Assembly: GCA_036272735.1 (NCBI GenBank)
Contig: DATAYF010000171.1
Location: forward strand, 1-10,400
DNA: 10,400 nt
Direction of reading: 5' to 3'
Source of the DNA: DATAYF01 sp036272735
GTDB lineage: Bacteria > Chloroflexota > Ktedonobacteria > Ktedonobacterales > Ktedonobacteraceae
The notes below the pieces were generated by a model. That model saw only the letters and a program-made list of their open reading frames with translations. It searched no databases and was not told the DNA's origin. Shown here piece by piece: positions 1-6,019 of this stretch. The translations under genes and the position numbers were made by a program. How positions within the stretch are numbered: position 1 is the stretch's first letter; every line of letters begins with the position of its first letter.

Positions 1-56
1 GTAGTATGTAACGATAATTGTCAACTATTATATTGTCAATTATCGTTACATACTAC
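1..56. repeat. 56-bp near-perfect palindrome (inverted repeat, 20-bp arms)
   Basis: Positions 1-20 are the exact reverse complement of 37-56 (outer bases GTAGTATGTAACG / CGTTACATACTAC). After one T-T mismatch the symmetry continues for 3 bp (22-24 with 33-35). Inside the palindrome the octamer ATTGTCAA occurs twice in direct orientation, at 17-24 and 32-39. No T tract follows on the plus strand, so it is a poor intrinsic terminator in that direction. Because it starts at base 1 it may extend beyond the window. It could be the end of a mobile element, a pair of abutting terminal repeats, a large operator or a bidirectional terminator of an upstream gene. The sequence alone does not decide. Confidence 0.75.
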
Positions 57-113
57 CGATAAAATAGAGGATAAAGAAGAACCTAAAAGCAAAGCGAGAA
101 ACCGAACAAGAAC

Positions 114-153
114 AAAAAAAGAAACAATAGCATCGTAAAGATACTATTGTTTC
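114..153 (-). terminator. Rho-independent terminator of the merR/MFS/lipoyl-transferase unit
   Basis: Read on the minus strand, GAAACAATAG (153-144) pairs with CTATTGTTTC (130-121). The stem continues past one mismatch with 3 more pairs around a 5-base loop. Seven T residues follow directly (A run 114-120 on the plus strand). This stem plus U-tract layout, 79 bp after the stop codon of the gene ending at 232, fits a classic intrinsic terminator. Confidence 0.85.
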
Positions 154-159
154 AATCAC

Positions 160-199
160 CTAGGAACGGGCTAAAGCCGCTCTAATCCTAGAACGAGGA
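160..199. repeat. Imperfect direct and inverted repeat in the 3' region of the lipoyl-transferase gene
   Basis: CCTAGGAACGGG (160-171) and CCTAGAACGAGG (188-199) form an imperfect direct repeat. CTAGGA (161-166) and TCCTAG (187-192) are inverted, and GGC-TAAA-GCC sits inside. The GGGCTAAAGCC core resembles small dispersed palindromic (REP-like) units of some genomes. That comparison is from memory and only one copy is seen here. Confidence 0.35.
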
Positions 200-231
200 A
201 AAATCAGTATAGAACGTATTTTTTCTCAGTG

Positions 232-1008
232 TCAAGTAGATGTGGTAGACGCGGTAGACGCGGTTTGTGCCAGCAATGCTCGCTCGAAGGCTGGCATGAT
301 TTCATCCACTGTCACCACGCGTCCTGCTAGCGTATTGAGTCCGACTGCACGTTCGAGCAGTCCGGTATGCAAAAGTGCTTGCTCATTCGGCGTATGACCA
401 AGTAGTTGCGCCAGCGGTTCCGGGTTCCATTGCAAGATGACCCCGGCTTGTAACAAACTAGCGGTGCGGCGACGGATCATGTCGAGCCCAACAACTTTGC
501 GCTGGCCCGCAACGACCTCGTAAGGAGAGAAGGTCCCGTAGCACGCTCTATTCATAAGTTGTTCGTACGCGCGCGTTTCTGGCTGCTTCAGGCGAGTGCG
601 TGTGGCATGGGCCTCAGCCGCTGGAAGCGCACGAGTAGCAATGCCAAGTGCATGAAACGTAGCCACCCAGGCTTCACCAAACCAGCGATATGATTCGACA
701 ATATCAGCAAGCACAAAAGGATGGTCCGCGGGTAGGATAACGTCAAGAGAGAGCAACTGAGGGCCGACAAGCACCGCCGTCCCACCAGCATGACGGTGGT
801 AGATCGGCATGGATAGCGCGGCCAGCGTTTCAGGGTTCAGCACCGAGTGCTTTTGCGAAAAACCCAGCACGATGCCAGCCGGTTGAGCCAGGTTCCAGTA
901 AAGGACTGGGGTATCCCCCGGCTGCATACTGGCGAGTAAATGCTCGCTTTGTTCAATGTGCTGCTGTTGATTGGCAATAACCAACGGGTATATTTGCCAG
1001 TTATTCAT
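232..1008 (-). CDS. Lipoate-protein ligase / octanoyltransferase family protein (LipM/LplA-like)
   Basis: 258 aa, one BPL/LplA/LipB-fold domain. Members move or activate lipoyl or octanoyl groups for transfer to lysines of lipoyl domains (2-oxoacid dehydrogenases, GcvH). Visible marks are HRHAGGTAV (71-79), in the place of the RRxxGGGAV acyl-binding loop, then LLSLDVILP (85-93), C156 where LipM and LipL carry their catalytic cysteine, and GQRKVVG (168-174) with K171 matching the conserved lysine. The glycine loop is altered (first Arg is His, third Gly is Thr). No C-terminal LplA accessory domain is present, which favours a transferase over an ATP-using ligase. The ATG overlaps the stop of the exporter gene by 8 bp (ATGAATAA), implying translational coupling. 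The last residues are a Thr/Ala/Ser-rich tail encoded by a 9-bp tandem repeat. The family is fairly sure; the exact substrate is not. Confidence 0.82.
   Translation of the reverse strand: MNNWQIYPLVIANQQQHIEQSEHLLASMQPGDTPVLYWNLAQPAGIVLGFSQKHSVLNPETLAALSMPIYHRHAGGTAVLVGPQLLSLDVILPADHPFVLADIVESYRWFGEAWVATFHALGIATRALPAAEAHATRTRLKQPETRAYEQLMNRACYGTFSPYEVVAGQRKVVGLDMIRRRTASLLQAGVILQWNPEPLAQLLGHTPNEQALLHTGLLERAVGLNTLAGRVVTVDEIMPAFERALLAQTASTASTTST
242..265 (-). repeat. 9-bp tandem repeat encoding a TAST tail
   Basis: GGTAGACGC is repeated back to back at 243-251 and 252-260 and continues as GG. On the coding strand it gives alternating Thr/Ala/Ser residues at the extreme C-terminus of the lipoyl-transferase-like protein. 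It lies after the conserved domain and looks like slippage-derived tail variation. Confidence 0.7.
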
Positions 1009-2287
1009 CGAAACCTATGGCCCGCCTTAAATCTTTTTCTGCTGGTCCTCGTTTGATCAAACCTATGGTTGCTGCAATCAAGCTGAACAAGGCATTCACG
1101 ACCAGGGCAAACGTGATACCAACCAACCCGGTGAGCCAGCCGGTAAAGAGATTTCCAAAGGGCGTGCTCCCGTTAAAGACCAGCATGTAGACGCCCATAA
1201 TTCTACCACGTAAATGATCAGGCGTCACGGTCTGAAGGGTTGTGTTCGCCGTTGCGGTGAAGGTGATCATGGTGAAACCGCAGATCACGGCTAAGGCCAT
1301 CGACAAGATGTACCAATGCGATAGCCCAACTAGCCCCAGGGTGATGCAGAAACAGACAGCGCTGGTCAGCATTTTTTTGAAACTTGGATTTTTGTTCCCC
1401 CAGGCTATCCAGAGCGCCCCAACGAGGGCCCCACAGCCAAAGGACGACGAGAGAAAGCCAAACCCCTGCGCTCCTTGATGCAGGAGATCGGTCGCAATGA
1501 CCGGTTCTATGACGTTGAAGTTAATCCCAAACAGCGAAACAATGCCGACAACCGCAATGATCATTAAGACGGCGGGCGTTTGCCACACGTACTTTAGCCC
1601 TTGTTGCAGGCTCTTGAAGGTACTTTCCGGCTTACTACTGACTTTTTTGGTGTGGGCGAATAGTTTGCTAACGTCGATCAATGCCAGACCGGCAAGCACC
1701 GGGATAAAGCTAAGCGCGTTGCCTAAAAACAGCGGTCCTTCACCAAAGCCCGCGATAATCAATCCGGCGATGCCTGGTCCAACGATTTTCGCCATGTTAA
1801 ACACCGATGAATTCAATGCGACCGCGTTGCCTATGGCGTCGCGCCCCACCATTTCAACAACGAAAGCCTGGCGCGTTGGCATATCAAGCGAATTGTTGAT
1901 GCCGAGCAGAAACGCCAGGACATAGATCTGCCAGATTTGTACCGTGTGAGTAGTGACAAGTAGCCATAAGGTTGCTGCCAGCAAGGCGGCGAATGTTTGA
2001 GTAAACAGGAGTACTCGACGCTTTGGGAGCTTATCAGCCAGCACTCCGCCAAACAGGGTGAAGAGCAAGACTGGTAGGAATTGTAGAGCACCGACAATGC
2101 CGAGTGCTAAGGGGTTATGGGTGAGTTGCAATACCAGCCAGGATTGGCCGGTGGTTTGCATCCACGTGCCGATCAGTGAGATCAGTTGCCCAAACCAGAA
2201 TAATTTGAAGTTACGATGCTGCAATGCTGGAAACGTTTGTAAAAATTTACTTGTTTCGTGCTCCGCCATCTTGACGGAGACTTCCAT
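1001..2287 (-). CDS. MFS exporter, EntS/DHA3-like (MFS_3 family)
   Basis: 428 aa integral membrane protein with about 12 hydrophobic segments and a basic central loop (about 208-232). It belongs to the major facilitator superfamily, in the branch holding the enterobactin exporter EntS and proton-coupled drug exporters. Supporting motifs are GGVLADKLPKRR (80-91), the loop 2-3 motif A, SLDMPTRQAF (133-142), the D-x-P-x-R motif of this branch, and DHLRGRIMGVY (357-367). The ATG at 2287 is chosen because AAGGAG lies about 9 bp before it. In-frame starts at 2320 and 2314 lack such a site. A preceding MerR gene and an operator-like repeat suggest induction by the exported compound, as in the MerR/MFS pair YfmP/YfmO. 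The gene ends inside the start of the lipoyl-transferase gene. The substrate cannot be told from sequence. Confidence 0.88.
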   Translation of the reverse strand: MEVSVKMAEHETSKFLQTFPALQHRNFKLFWFGQLISLIGTWMQTTGQSWLVLQLTHNPLALGIVGALQFLPVLLFTLFGGVLADKLPKRRVLLFTQTFAALLAATLWLLVTTHTVQIWQIYVLAFLLGINNSLDMPTRQAFVVEMVGRDAIGNAVALNSSVFNMAKIVGPGIAGLIIAGFGEGPLFLGNALSFIPVLAGLALIDVSKLFAHTKKVSSKPESTFKSLQQGLKYVWQTPAVLMIIAVVGIVSLFGINFNVIEPVIATDLLHQGAQGFGFLSSSFGCGALVGALWIAWGNKNPSFKKMLTSAVCFCITLGLVGLSHWYILSMALAVICGFTMITFTATANTTLQTVTPDHLRGRIMGVYMLVFNGSTPFGNLFTGWLTGLVGITFALVVNALFSLIAATIGLIKRGPAEKDLRRAIGFDE

Positions 2288-2400
2288 CGTGTTATTCTCC
2301 TTCGTGGATTGCATAAGCAATAGAAATCCTATCTATGTTTAGTTTAACAATAAGCGCTGTGATGAATGGTTCGGTTTTATCTATAAAAAAGCTGTGACTC

Positions 2401-2421
2401 TCATCCTGTAGGATAGGATGA
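2401..2421 (-). promoter_or_regulatory. Candidate MerR operator upstream of the exporter
   Basis: TCATCCT (2401-2407) and AGGATGA (2415-2421) are perfect 7-bp inverted arms. A nested pair, ATCCT (2403-2407) and AGGAT (2410-2414), shares the left arm. MerR-family activators typically bind a dyad in a promoter spacer, and this dyad lies just downstream of a TTGACC box. The operator role is inferred. Confidence 0.5.
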
Positions 2422-2431
2422 AAAAGGTCAA
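2403..2431 (-). promoter_or_regulatory. Candidate promoter of the MFS gene
   Basis: On the minus strand a TTGACC -35 box (2431-2426) is followed after 17 bp by CAGGAT (2408-2403), a weak -10. Alternatively, after 19 bp there is GGATGA. A weak -10 with the dyad in the spacer is typical of MerR-activated promoters. The exact -10 is uncertain. The transcript would have a leader of about 110 nt. Confidence 0.4.
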
Positions 2432-2498
2432 ATACTTTGATTCTTTGCAAAAATGTAAGAAGACAGCGAATTTATGAGGAAAAGCACGAGGGGAAATC

Positions 2499-2972
2499 CT
2501 ATTCGCGTAACTGTTGGCGGGTGTGCTCGTGGGTCTCTAATCGTTCGAGAAGAAAAGCGCGCATCTGTTCGAGTCCTTGCAGTTTTTGCTCGACCAGTTG
2601 TAACTGTTGGCGAATAAGTTCGTCAGCATGATCCAGGTGTGCAATTTTGCCTTCGATCTCAGTTTCTTGTCGGTACGCTTGTTTGATCTGACCACGTTCG
2701 TCTTCATATTCAAGCAGAACGCGAATTTCGTGCAGCGAGAAGCCAAGCAAATTCCGTAGCCTTTTGATACGCTCCAGGTGCTCAATATCAGCCTCACTGT
2801 AGCGGCGGTAGTTGCTTTCAGTACGATCAGTTGGAGGCAGTAAGCCGACCTCCTCGTAATAGCGCAACGTGCGCTTGGTTAGATTGGTTCGCATGGCAAC
2901 CTGCTCAATGGTGTAGCATGCCTGTTCGGGCGATGTTGCAGAAGCTACGTTTTGCTCTATAGTCTCGGCCAC
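2499..2972 (-). CDS. MerR-family transcriptional regulator
   Basis: 157 aa. The winged helix-turn-helix is at about 20-48 (YTIEQVAMRTNLTKRTLRYY, then EEVGLLPP), followed by YRRYSEADIEHLERI (55-69) and LGFSLHEIRVLL (76-87), all standard for MerR. A long charged helix (about 95-150) forms the usual antiparallel dimer coiled coil. The only cysteine is C19 and there is no C-terminal ligand domain, so a metal or mercury sensor is unlikely. It more probably regulates the exporter downstream. The start is GTG (2970-2972) with AAAGAGG about 8 bp upstream. An N-terminal extension of some 18 residues precedes the DNA-binding domain. The nearest relatives by arrangement are short MerR regulators of drug exporters. 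The family is certain; the inducer is unknown. Confidence 0.93.
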   Translation of the reverse strand: MAETIEQNVASATSPEQACYTIEQVAMRTNLTKRTLRYYEEVGLLPPTDRTESNYRRYSEADIEHLERIKRLRNLLGFSLHEIRVLLEYEDERGQIKQAYRQETEIEGKIAHLDHADELIRQQLQLVEQKLQGLEQMRAFLLERLETHEHTRQQLRE

Positions 2973-3033
2973 AAAAGACCTCTTTCCCCAAAAACTACTC
3001 AGAAAAATGTAGTATTATTATCTTTCGCTTACA

Positions 3034-3063
3034 ATTATACCACAAGTTTAACGTTAACGTCAA
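3034..3063 (-). promoter_or_regulatory. Promoter of merR with palindromic spacer
   Basis: On the minus strand TTGACG (3063-3058), an 18-bp spacer and a perfect TATAAT (3039-3034) form a strong sigma-70-type promoter. Transcription would start near 3027, about 55 nt before the GTG start. The spacer contains the perfect palindrome TTAACGTTAA (3048-3057). A dyad inside a slightly long spacer is what an autoregulated MerR promoter shows. Confidence 0.8.
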
Positions 3064-3247
3064 TGTTTCTACACGTGATAGCTTTGCGTAGAGAACAGGT
3101 GTAGGTGGGGGTGCCTCTCCGTCGGGGTAGGAGCTACTTTGAATTTTTTGTAGCAGGCGGGAGCAGGCGTATGGAAAGGGTATTGTATGAGCAATACGTC
3201 CGTTGCGGAACTGGAGGACGATTTGTGGATGAAGCGGATACCGATTG

Positions 3248-3256
3248 TGATACAAT
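3248..3256 (+). promoter_or_regulatory. Extended -10 promoter of the HEAT-like gene
   Basis: TGATACAAT provides the TGn extension and a TACAAT -10 box, 79 bp before the ATG at 3335. No good -35 box is present (best GGATGA with an 18-bp spacer), as is common with extended -10 promoters. Confidence 0.45.
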
Positions 3257-3334
3257 GAGCAATGTACCTGAAAAAAGCGGCGCAAATATAACTTGAGTTA
3301 TCGTAGTTGCTTTTGACGCAAGGGTAGGTTAACC

Positions 3335-4132
3335 ATGTATGATACTCTATCTTCCCTGTTAGAGAGAGCTTTGACGGGTAATAGACGCCCGTTAGAATTT
3401 TATTTGCGCGATAACAGTCGTTTGCCCGGTGCACGTGCCAACCTTGAGTTAGCGAATGATGTGAGTTGTCTTTTGGCCTCGGCAATCACGAGGAGCCCAG
3501 AGGGCGTGCGGGCTTTGCTGAACTATCTGGCAAATGGGAATCGTCAGGATATCGCCAGTAACACACCGGCCGAGTTTGTCGTGTTGTGTGGGATTATTGC
3601 TTCGGGTACCTGTGCTGCGGCGCAATCCGATTGGCGAGAAGGAACCTTTTCCTTATTGGAATACTCTGCTTGTAGTGCCTTTTGGAGAGTACGTGAAGGG
3701 GTTGCGATTGCGTATCAGCACCTGCTATCCGCCGATCCCCAGGCAACGCTTGAGCAACTTACCGACCTGGCCGTAGAGGGCAATTATTTGCAACAACGTG
3801 CTGCGGTTGCCGCTGTAGCTGAGCCGCCACTGCTGTACAATGCGGATGTGCTAATGGGAGCGTTACACCTGCAACGTATTGTGCTAAGTCACGTGCGGAC
3901 TGTGCCTTTACAAGACCGCCGCGCTGAGGGATTTCGGACCCTGAAACGGACGCTGGGCTATACGCTGAGTGTGGTGACTGCGGCGGCTCCTGACGAGGGT
4001 TTCGCCCTTATGCGCGAATGTGCATCCTGGAACGATCACGATGTAAACTGGATCCTGCGCGAAAATTTGCGCAAGAAACGATTAGCGAAGTTTTCGAGTG
4101 ATACGGAGCACTTACTCAACCTGCTCGCGTAG
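3335..4132 (+). CDS. Uncharacterised HEAT-like helical repeat protein
   Basis: 265 aa, soluble and almost all alpha-helical. I do not recognise a named family. Residues about 40-64, 81-95, 102-131, 137-160 and 198-250 form successive helix pairs. Phrases such as FWRVREGVAIAYQHLL (116-131) and HDVNWILRENLRKKRL (235-250) resemble HEAT or DNA-alkylation-repeat proteins (AlkD-like). They place Trp and Arg where repeats pack or contact a partner. No enzymatic motif, signal peptide or membrane segment is visible. The ATG follows AGGGTAGG at suitable spacing. It stands alone between a divergent promoter region and two hairpins, so its partner is not indicated by context. It could be a protein-binding scaffold or a nucleic-acid-binding solenoid. 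The coding call is solid; the function is unknown. Confidence 0.8.
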   Translation: MYDTLSSLLERALTGNRRPLEFYLRDNSRLPGARANLELANDVSCLLASAITRSPEGVRALLNYLANGNRQDIASNTPAEFVVLCGIIASGTCAAAQSDWREGTFSLLEYSACSAFWRVREGVAIAYQHLLSADPQATLEQLTDLAVEGNYLQQRAAVAAVAEPPLLYNADVLMGALHLQRIVLSHVRTVPLQDRRAEGFRTLKRTLGYTLSVVTAAAPDEGFALMRECASWNDHDVNWILRENLRKKRLAKFSSDTEHLLNLLA

Positions 4133-4137
4133 TAACG

Positions 4138-4181
4138 CTACCAAAGGATGTAATCACGTACGCCACGTGATATATTGGTAG
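4138..4181 (+). terminator. Nested hairpin after the HEAT-like gene
   Basis: Outer arms CTACCAA (4138-4144) and TTGGTAG (4175-4181) enclose inner arms ATCACGT (4153-4159) and ACGTGAT (4165-4171). An asymmetric internal loop (8 and 3 nt) lies between the two stems. It begins 5 bp after the stop codon. There is no T tract, so it may protect the 3' end or form the first half of a tandem terminator. Confidence 0.5.
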
Positions 4182-4198
4182 TCTATCCATAATTCATG

Positions 4199-4238
4199 AC
4201 GCTTACCGGCTGGTATTCTCTGGTTGGTAAGCGTTTCA
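4199..4238 (+). terminator. Second hairpin, weak terminator
   Basis: ACGCTTACC (4199-4207) pairs perfectly with GGTAAGCGT (4226-4234), with further G-T pairs possible inside the 18-nt interval. The sequence after it is TTCAATTG, only moderately T-rich. With the nested hairpin just upstream it probably ends transcription of the HEAT-like gene. Confidence 0.5.
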
Positions 4239-4311
4239 ATTGTTGGTGAAGGCTCTGGGCGGCCATGCAGAGCATGCTTTTAAAAATAAACGAGAATGAA
4301 GAAGTAGGTGG

Positions 4312-5364
4312 ATGGCACAGCTTTTTTATGCGATGACCATGCCGGGGTTAGAAACGCTGGCATTCAGTGAGATGCGTGCGAAGATTGCTGATGTGGAGCA
4401 AGTAAAATTTGCGCGAGGTATCGTGCTATTTCGCACGTCGGCACATCCTAGCGAACTACTTGATATACGCACGACCGAAGATATATATTTTACGCTAGCC
4501 CATATAAAGGGCCTGGGACATGGGCAAGATGCGTTACGCGTATTGCACAGTGCGACCCTGCATGCGGATCTGGAAACTGGATTGGCGACGTGGCGGCGTG
4601 CACGCGGTGGAACGATACCCAGAACATGGCGCGTCGTCAGCCAGAAGACGGGGTCACATGATTTTCGACGTATGGACGCCGGGAAGGCTGTACACGACGC
4701 TTTGCGTAGTGCGCTGCCACGTAAAATGCACGCAGTAGACGATGATGCGGATCTGGAAGTCTGGCTATGGCTTAGCGGAAGTGAGGCGTTTGTTGGGATA
4801 CGCTTGAGTGATGCTACAATGAGGCATCGTCAGTATAAGCTAGAACATTTACCCGCGTCTTTACGTCCAACTGTGGCGGCAGCGATGGGCTGGGTTTCGC
4901 AACCAACAGGCGAAGATACTATCCTTGATCCTTTATGTGGCGCTGGCACGCTCGTCATCGAACGCGCGTTGCTGGCCCCTTATAGCAAGCTTATAGGGGG
5001 AGATATTCGCAAAGAAGCCGTTGCCATGGCTCAGCGTAACGCGAGGGCCGCTGATGTCGGAGCCAGGTGGCATACCTGGAATGCACGCGCCTTACCTCTG
5101 GATGCGAATAGCGTCACGCGTATACTCACCAATTTACCATTTGGTAAGCAGATCGGGGCAGGCGAGGACCTGGACAAGCTCTATCACGCGTTGATTGAGG
5201 AGTTTGGGCGTGTATTGACTGATGACGGGTTGATGGTCACGCTCACCAGCGAGGATCGATTGTTGGCACAGGTTTTGCGCGAGCAGAATTGGCACGTCGT
5301 CAAGAAGATGGTGCTAGTTGTGTTAGGTTTGCCCGCGAGCATATTTGTCGCTCAGCGTGGATAG
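4312..5364 (+). CDS. THUMP-domain RNA methyltransferase (Trm14/TrmN-like, likely tRNA m2G6)
   Basis: 350 aa. The N-terminal half (about 1-165) has the ferredoxin-like plus THUMP arrangement that binds the tRNA acceptor end. The C-terminal half (about 180-350) is a Rossmann methyltransferase of the UPF0020 type. Visible motifs are ILDPLCGAGTLVIERA (204-219) for SAM binding, GGDI (229-232) with the acidic ribose-binding D231, and TNLPFGKQIG (273-282), the N-x-P-F/Y catalytic motif of N2-guanine methylases. Relatives (Trm14, TrmN, THUMPD3) methylate G6 of tRNA, so that is the likely reaction. LPFGKQIG is closer to the THUMPD3/TrmN style than to RlmL. Length is normal. AGG lies 4 bp before the ATG. 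It precedes efp by 75 bp on the same strand. The exact target nucleotide is inferred. Confidence 0.88.
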   Translation: MAQLFYAMTMPGLETLAFSEMRAKIADVEQVKFARGIVLFRTSAHPSELLDIRTTEDIYFTLAHIKGLGHGQDALRVLHSATLHADLETGLATWRRARGGTIPRTWRVVSQKTGSHDFRRMDAGKAVHDALRSALPRKMHAVDDDADLEVWLWLSGSEAFVGIRLSDATMRHRQYKLEHLPASLRPTVAAAMGWVSQPTGEDTILDPLCGAGTLVIERALLAPYSKLIGGDIRKEAVAMAQRNARAADVGARWHTWNARALPLDANSVTRILTNLPFGKQIGAGEDLDKLYHALIEEFGRVLTDDGLMVTLTSEDRLLAQVLREQNWHVVKKMVLVVLGLPASIFVAQRG

Positions 5365-5372
5365 TGTACAAT
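5345..5372 (+). promoter_or_regulatory. Candidate promoter of efp
   Basis: TTGTCG (5345-5350), a 16-bp spacer and TACAAT (5367-5372) overlap the stop codon of the methyltransferase gene. The leader to the TTG start would be about 60 nt. This would allow efp to be expressed independently, although read-through is also possible since no terminator intervenes. Confidence 0.45.
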
Positions 5373-5439
5373 TCGAGATGAGAAAAATATAGCTTTTTAG
5401 ATAAGTGACAAGTAAAAGCACGAGAAAGGTAGGAATCCC

Positions 5440-6006
5440 TTGGCTAGTACAAAAACCGCCGATTTTCGTAACGGCATGGTCATTCGTTACAACAATGAAT
5501 TATATACGATTACTGAATTCCATCATGTGAGTCCTGGAAACTGGCGCGCGTTTGTGCGCACCCGTTTGAAGAATTTAAAAACCGGACGGATAATTGAACA
5601 GCGCTTCCGTGCCGGTGAGGACGTTGATGAGGTGCGTGTCGAGCATCAGGATTGGCAGTTTCTGTATATCGATGGTGAAGATTATATCTTCATGAATACG
5701 CAGACCTATGACCAGCAGCCAGTTTCTAAAGCTATGCTTGGCGATGCCGTCAAATTTTTGAAGGAGCAGGATATCGTTGAAATGCTTGTCGATGGTGAGA
5801 CGATCATCGCTGTGGTGCTGCCGAATTTCCTTGAACTAGAGGTTGTGAGCGCTGAGCCGGGTGTGCGCGGAGATACGGCGACAAACGTCACGAAGCCTGC
5901 AACGCTGGAAACCGGTGTAGTGGTCAACGTGCCCTTGTTTATAAACCCTGGCGATAAGGTTCGCGTCGACACACGCTCTGGTCAATACGTCGAGCGGGTG
6001 AAATAG
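5440..6006 (+). CDS. efp: Elongation factor P
   Basis: 188 aa, full length. EF-P binds between the ribosomal P and E sites and relieves stalling at proline runs. Domain I (about 1-65) is KOW-like, domain II (66-128) and domain III (131-188) are OB folds, and the end carries the family signature FINPGDKVRVDTRSGQYVER (167-186). The start is TTG (5440-5442) with AAAGGTAGG about 6 bp upstream, which gives the normal N-terminus. The loop that reaches the peptidyl-transferase centre reads SPGNWRAF (31-38). Asparagine N34 stands where E. coli has the beta-lysylated K34 and EarP-type proteins have a rhamnosylated arginine. Neither modification can occur at that residue here. I recall similar PGNxRAF loops in a distinct EF-P subgroup of other phyla. 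The gene converges on dgkA with a 13-bp gap. Confidence 0.96.
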   Translation: MASTKTADFRNGMVIRYNNELYTITEFHHVSPGNWRAFVRTRLKNLKTGRIIEQRFRAGEDVDEVRVEHQDWQFLYIDGEDYIFMNTQTYDQQPVSKAMLGDAVKFLKEQDIVEMLVDGETIIAVVLPNFLELEVVSAEPGVRGDTATNVTKPATLETGVVVNVPLFINPGDKVRVDTRSGQYVERVK

Positions 6007-6019
6007 GGAGCTAAAATAG

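Larger units (their letters stand above)
2288..2498 (-). other. Intergenic region between merR and the exporter
   Basis: 211 bp without a supported gene. It holds the candidate operator and promoter and the Shine-Dalgarno sequence of the exporter. No stem followed by a T tract is seen after merR, so read-through from merR into the exporter remains possible. Confidence 0.6.
2973..3334. other. Divergent intergenic region between merR and the HEAT-like gene
   Basis: 362 bp. The left third carries the merR promoter and the right end carries an extended -10 promoter for the plus-strand gene. Between them are small repeats only: a 6-bp-stem hairpin GTATTG/CAATAC (3180-3197) and the direct repeat GCAGGCG twice (3153-3169). 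Short open frames on both strands lack a Shine-Dalgarno site and recognisable protein content. Confidence 0.6.

Noticed and set aside
1497..1925. 142-codon plus-strand frame opposite the exporter
   Set aside because: It is antisense to conserved MFS segments and rich in Thr/Pro/Ser, as expected from the complement of hydrophobic codons.
3105..3296. Plus-strand 63-codon open frame
   Set aside because: It overlaps the -10 box assigned to the next gene, has no convincing ribosome-binding site and is glycine/arginine-rich low-content sequence.
2995..3485. Overlapping minus-strand open frames between merR and the HEAT-like gene
   Set aside because: They cross the merR promoter or the HEAT-like coding region, lack a Shine-Dalgarno site and show no recognisable protein pattern.
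5383..5398. AAAAA...TTTTT as a terminator between the THUMP methylase and efp
   Set aside because: The stem would be only A-T pairs with no GC core, too weak to call.
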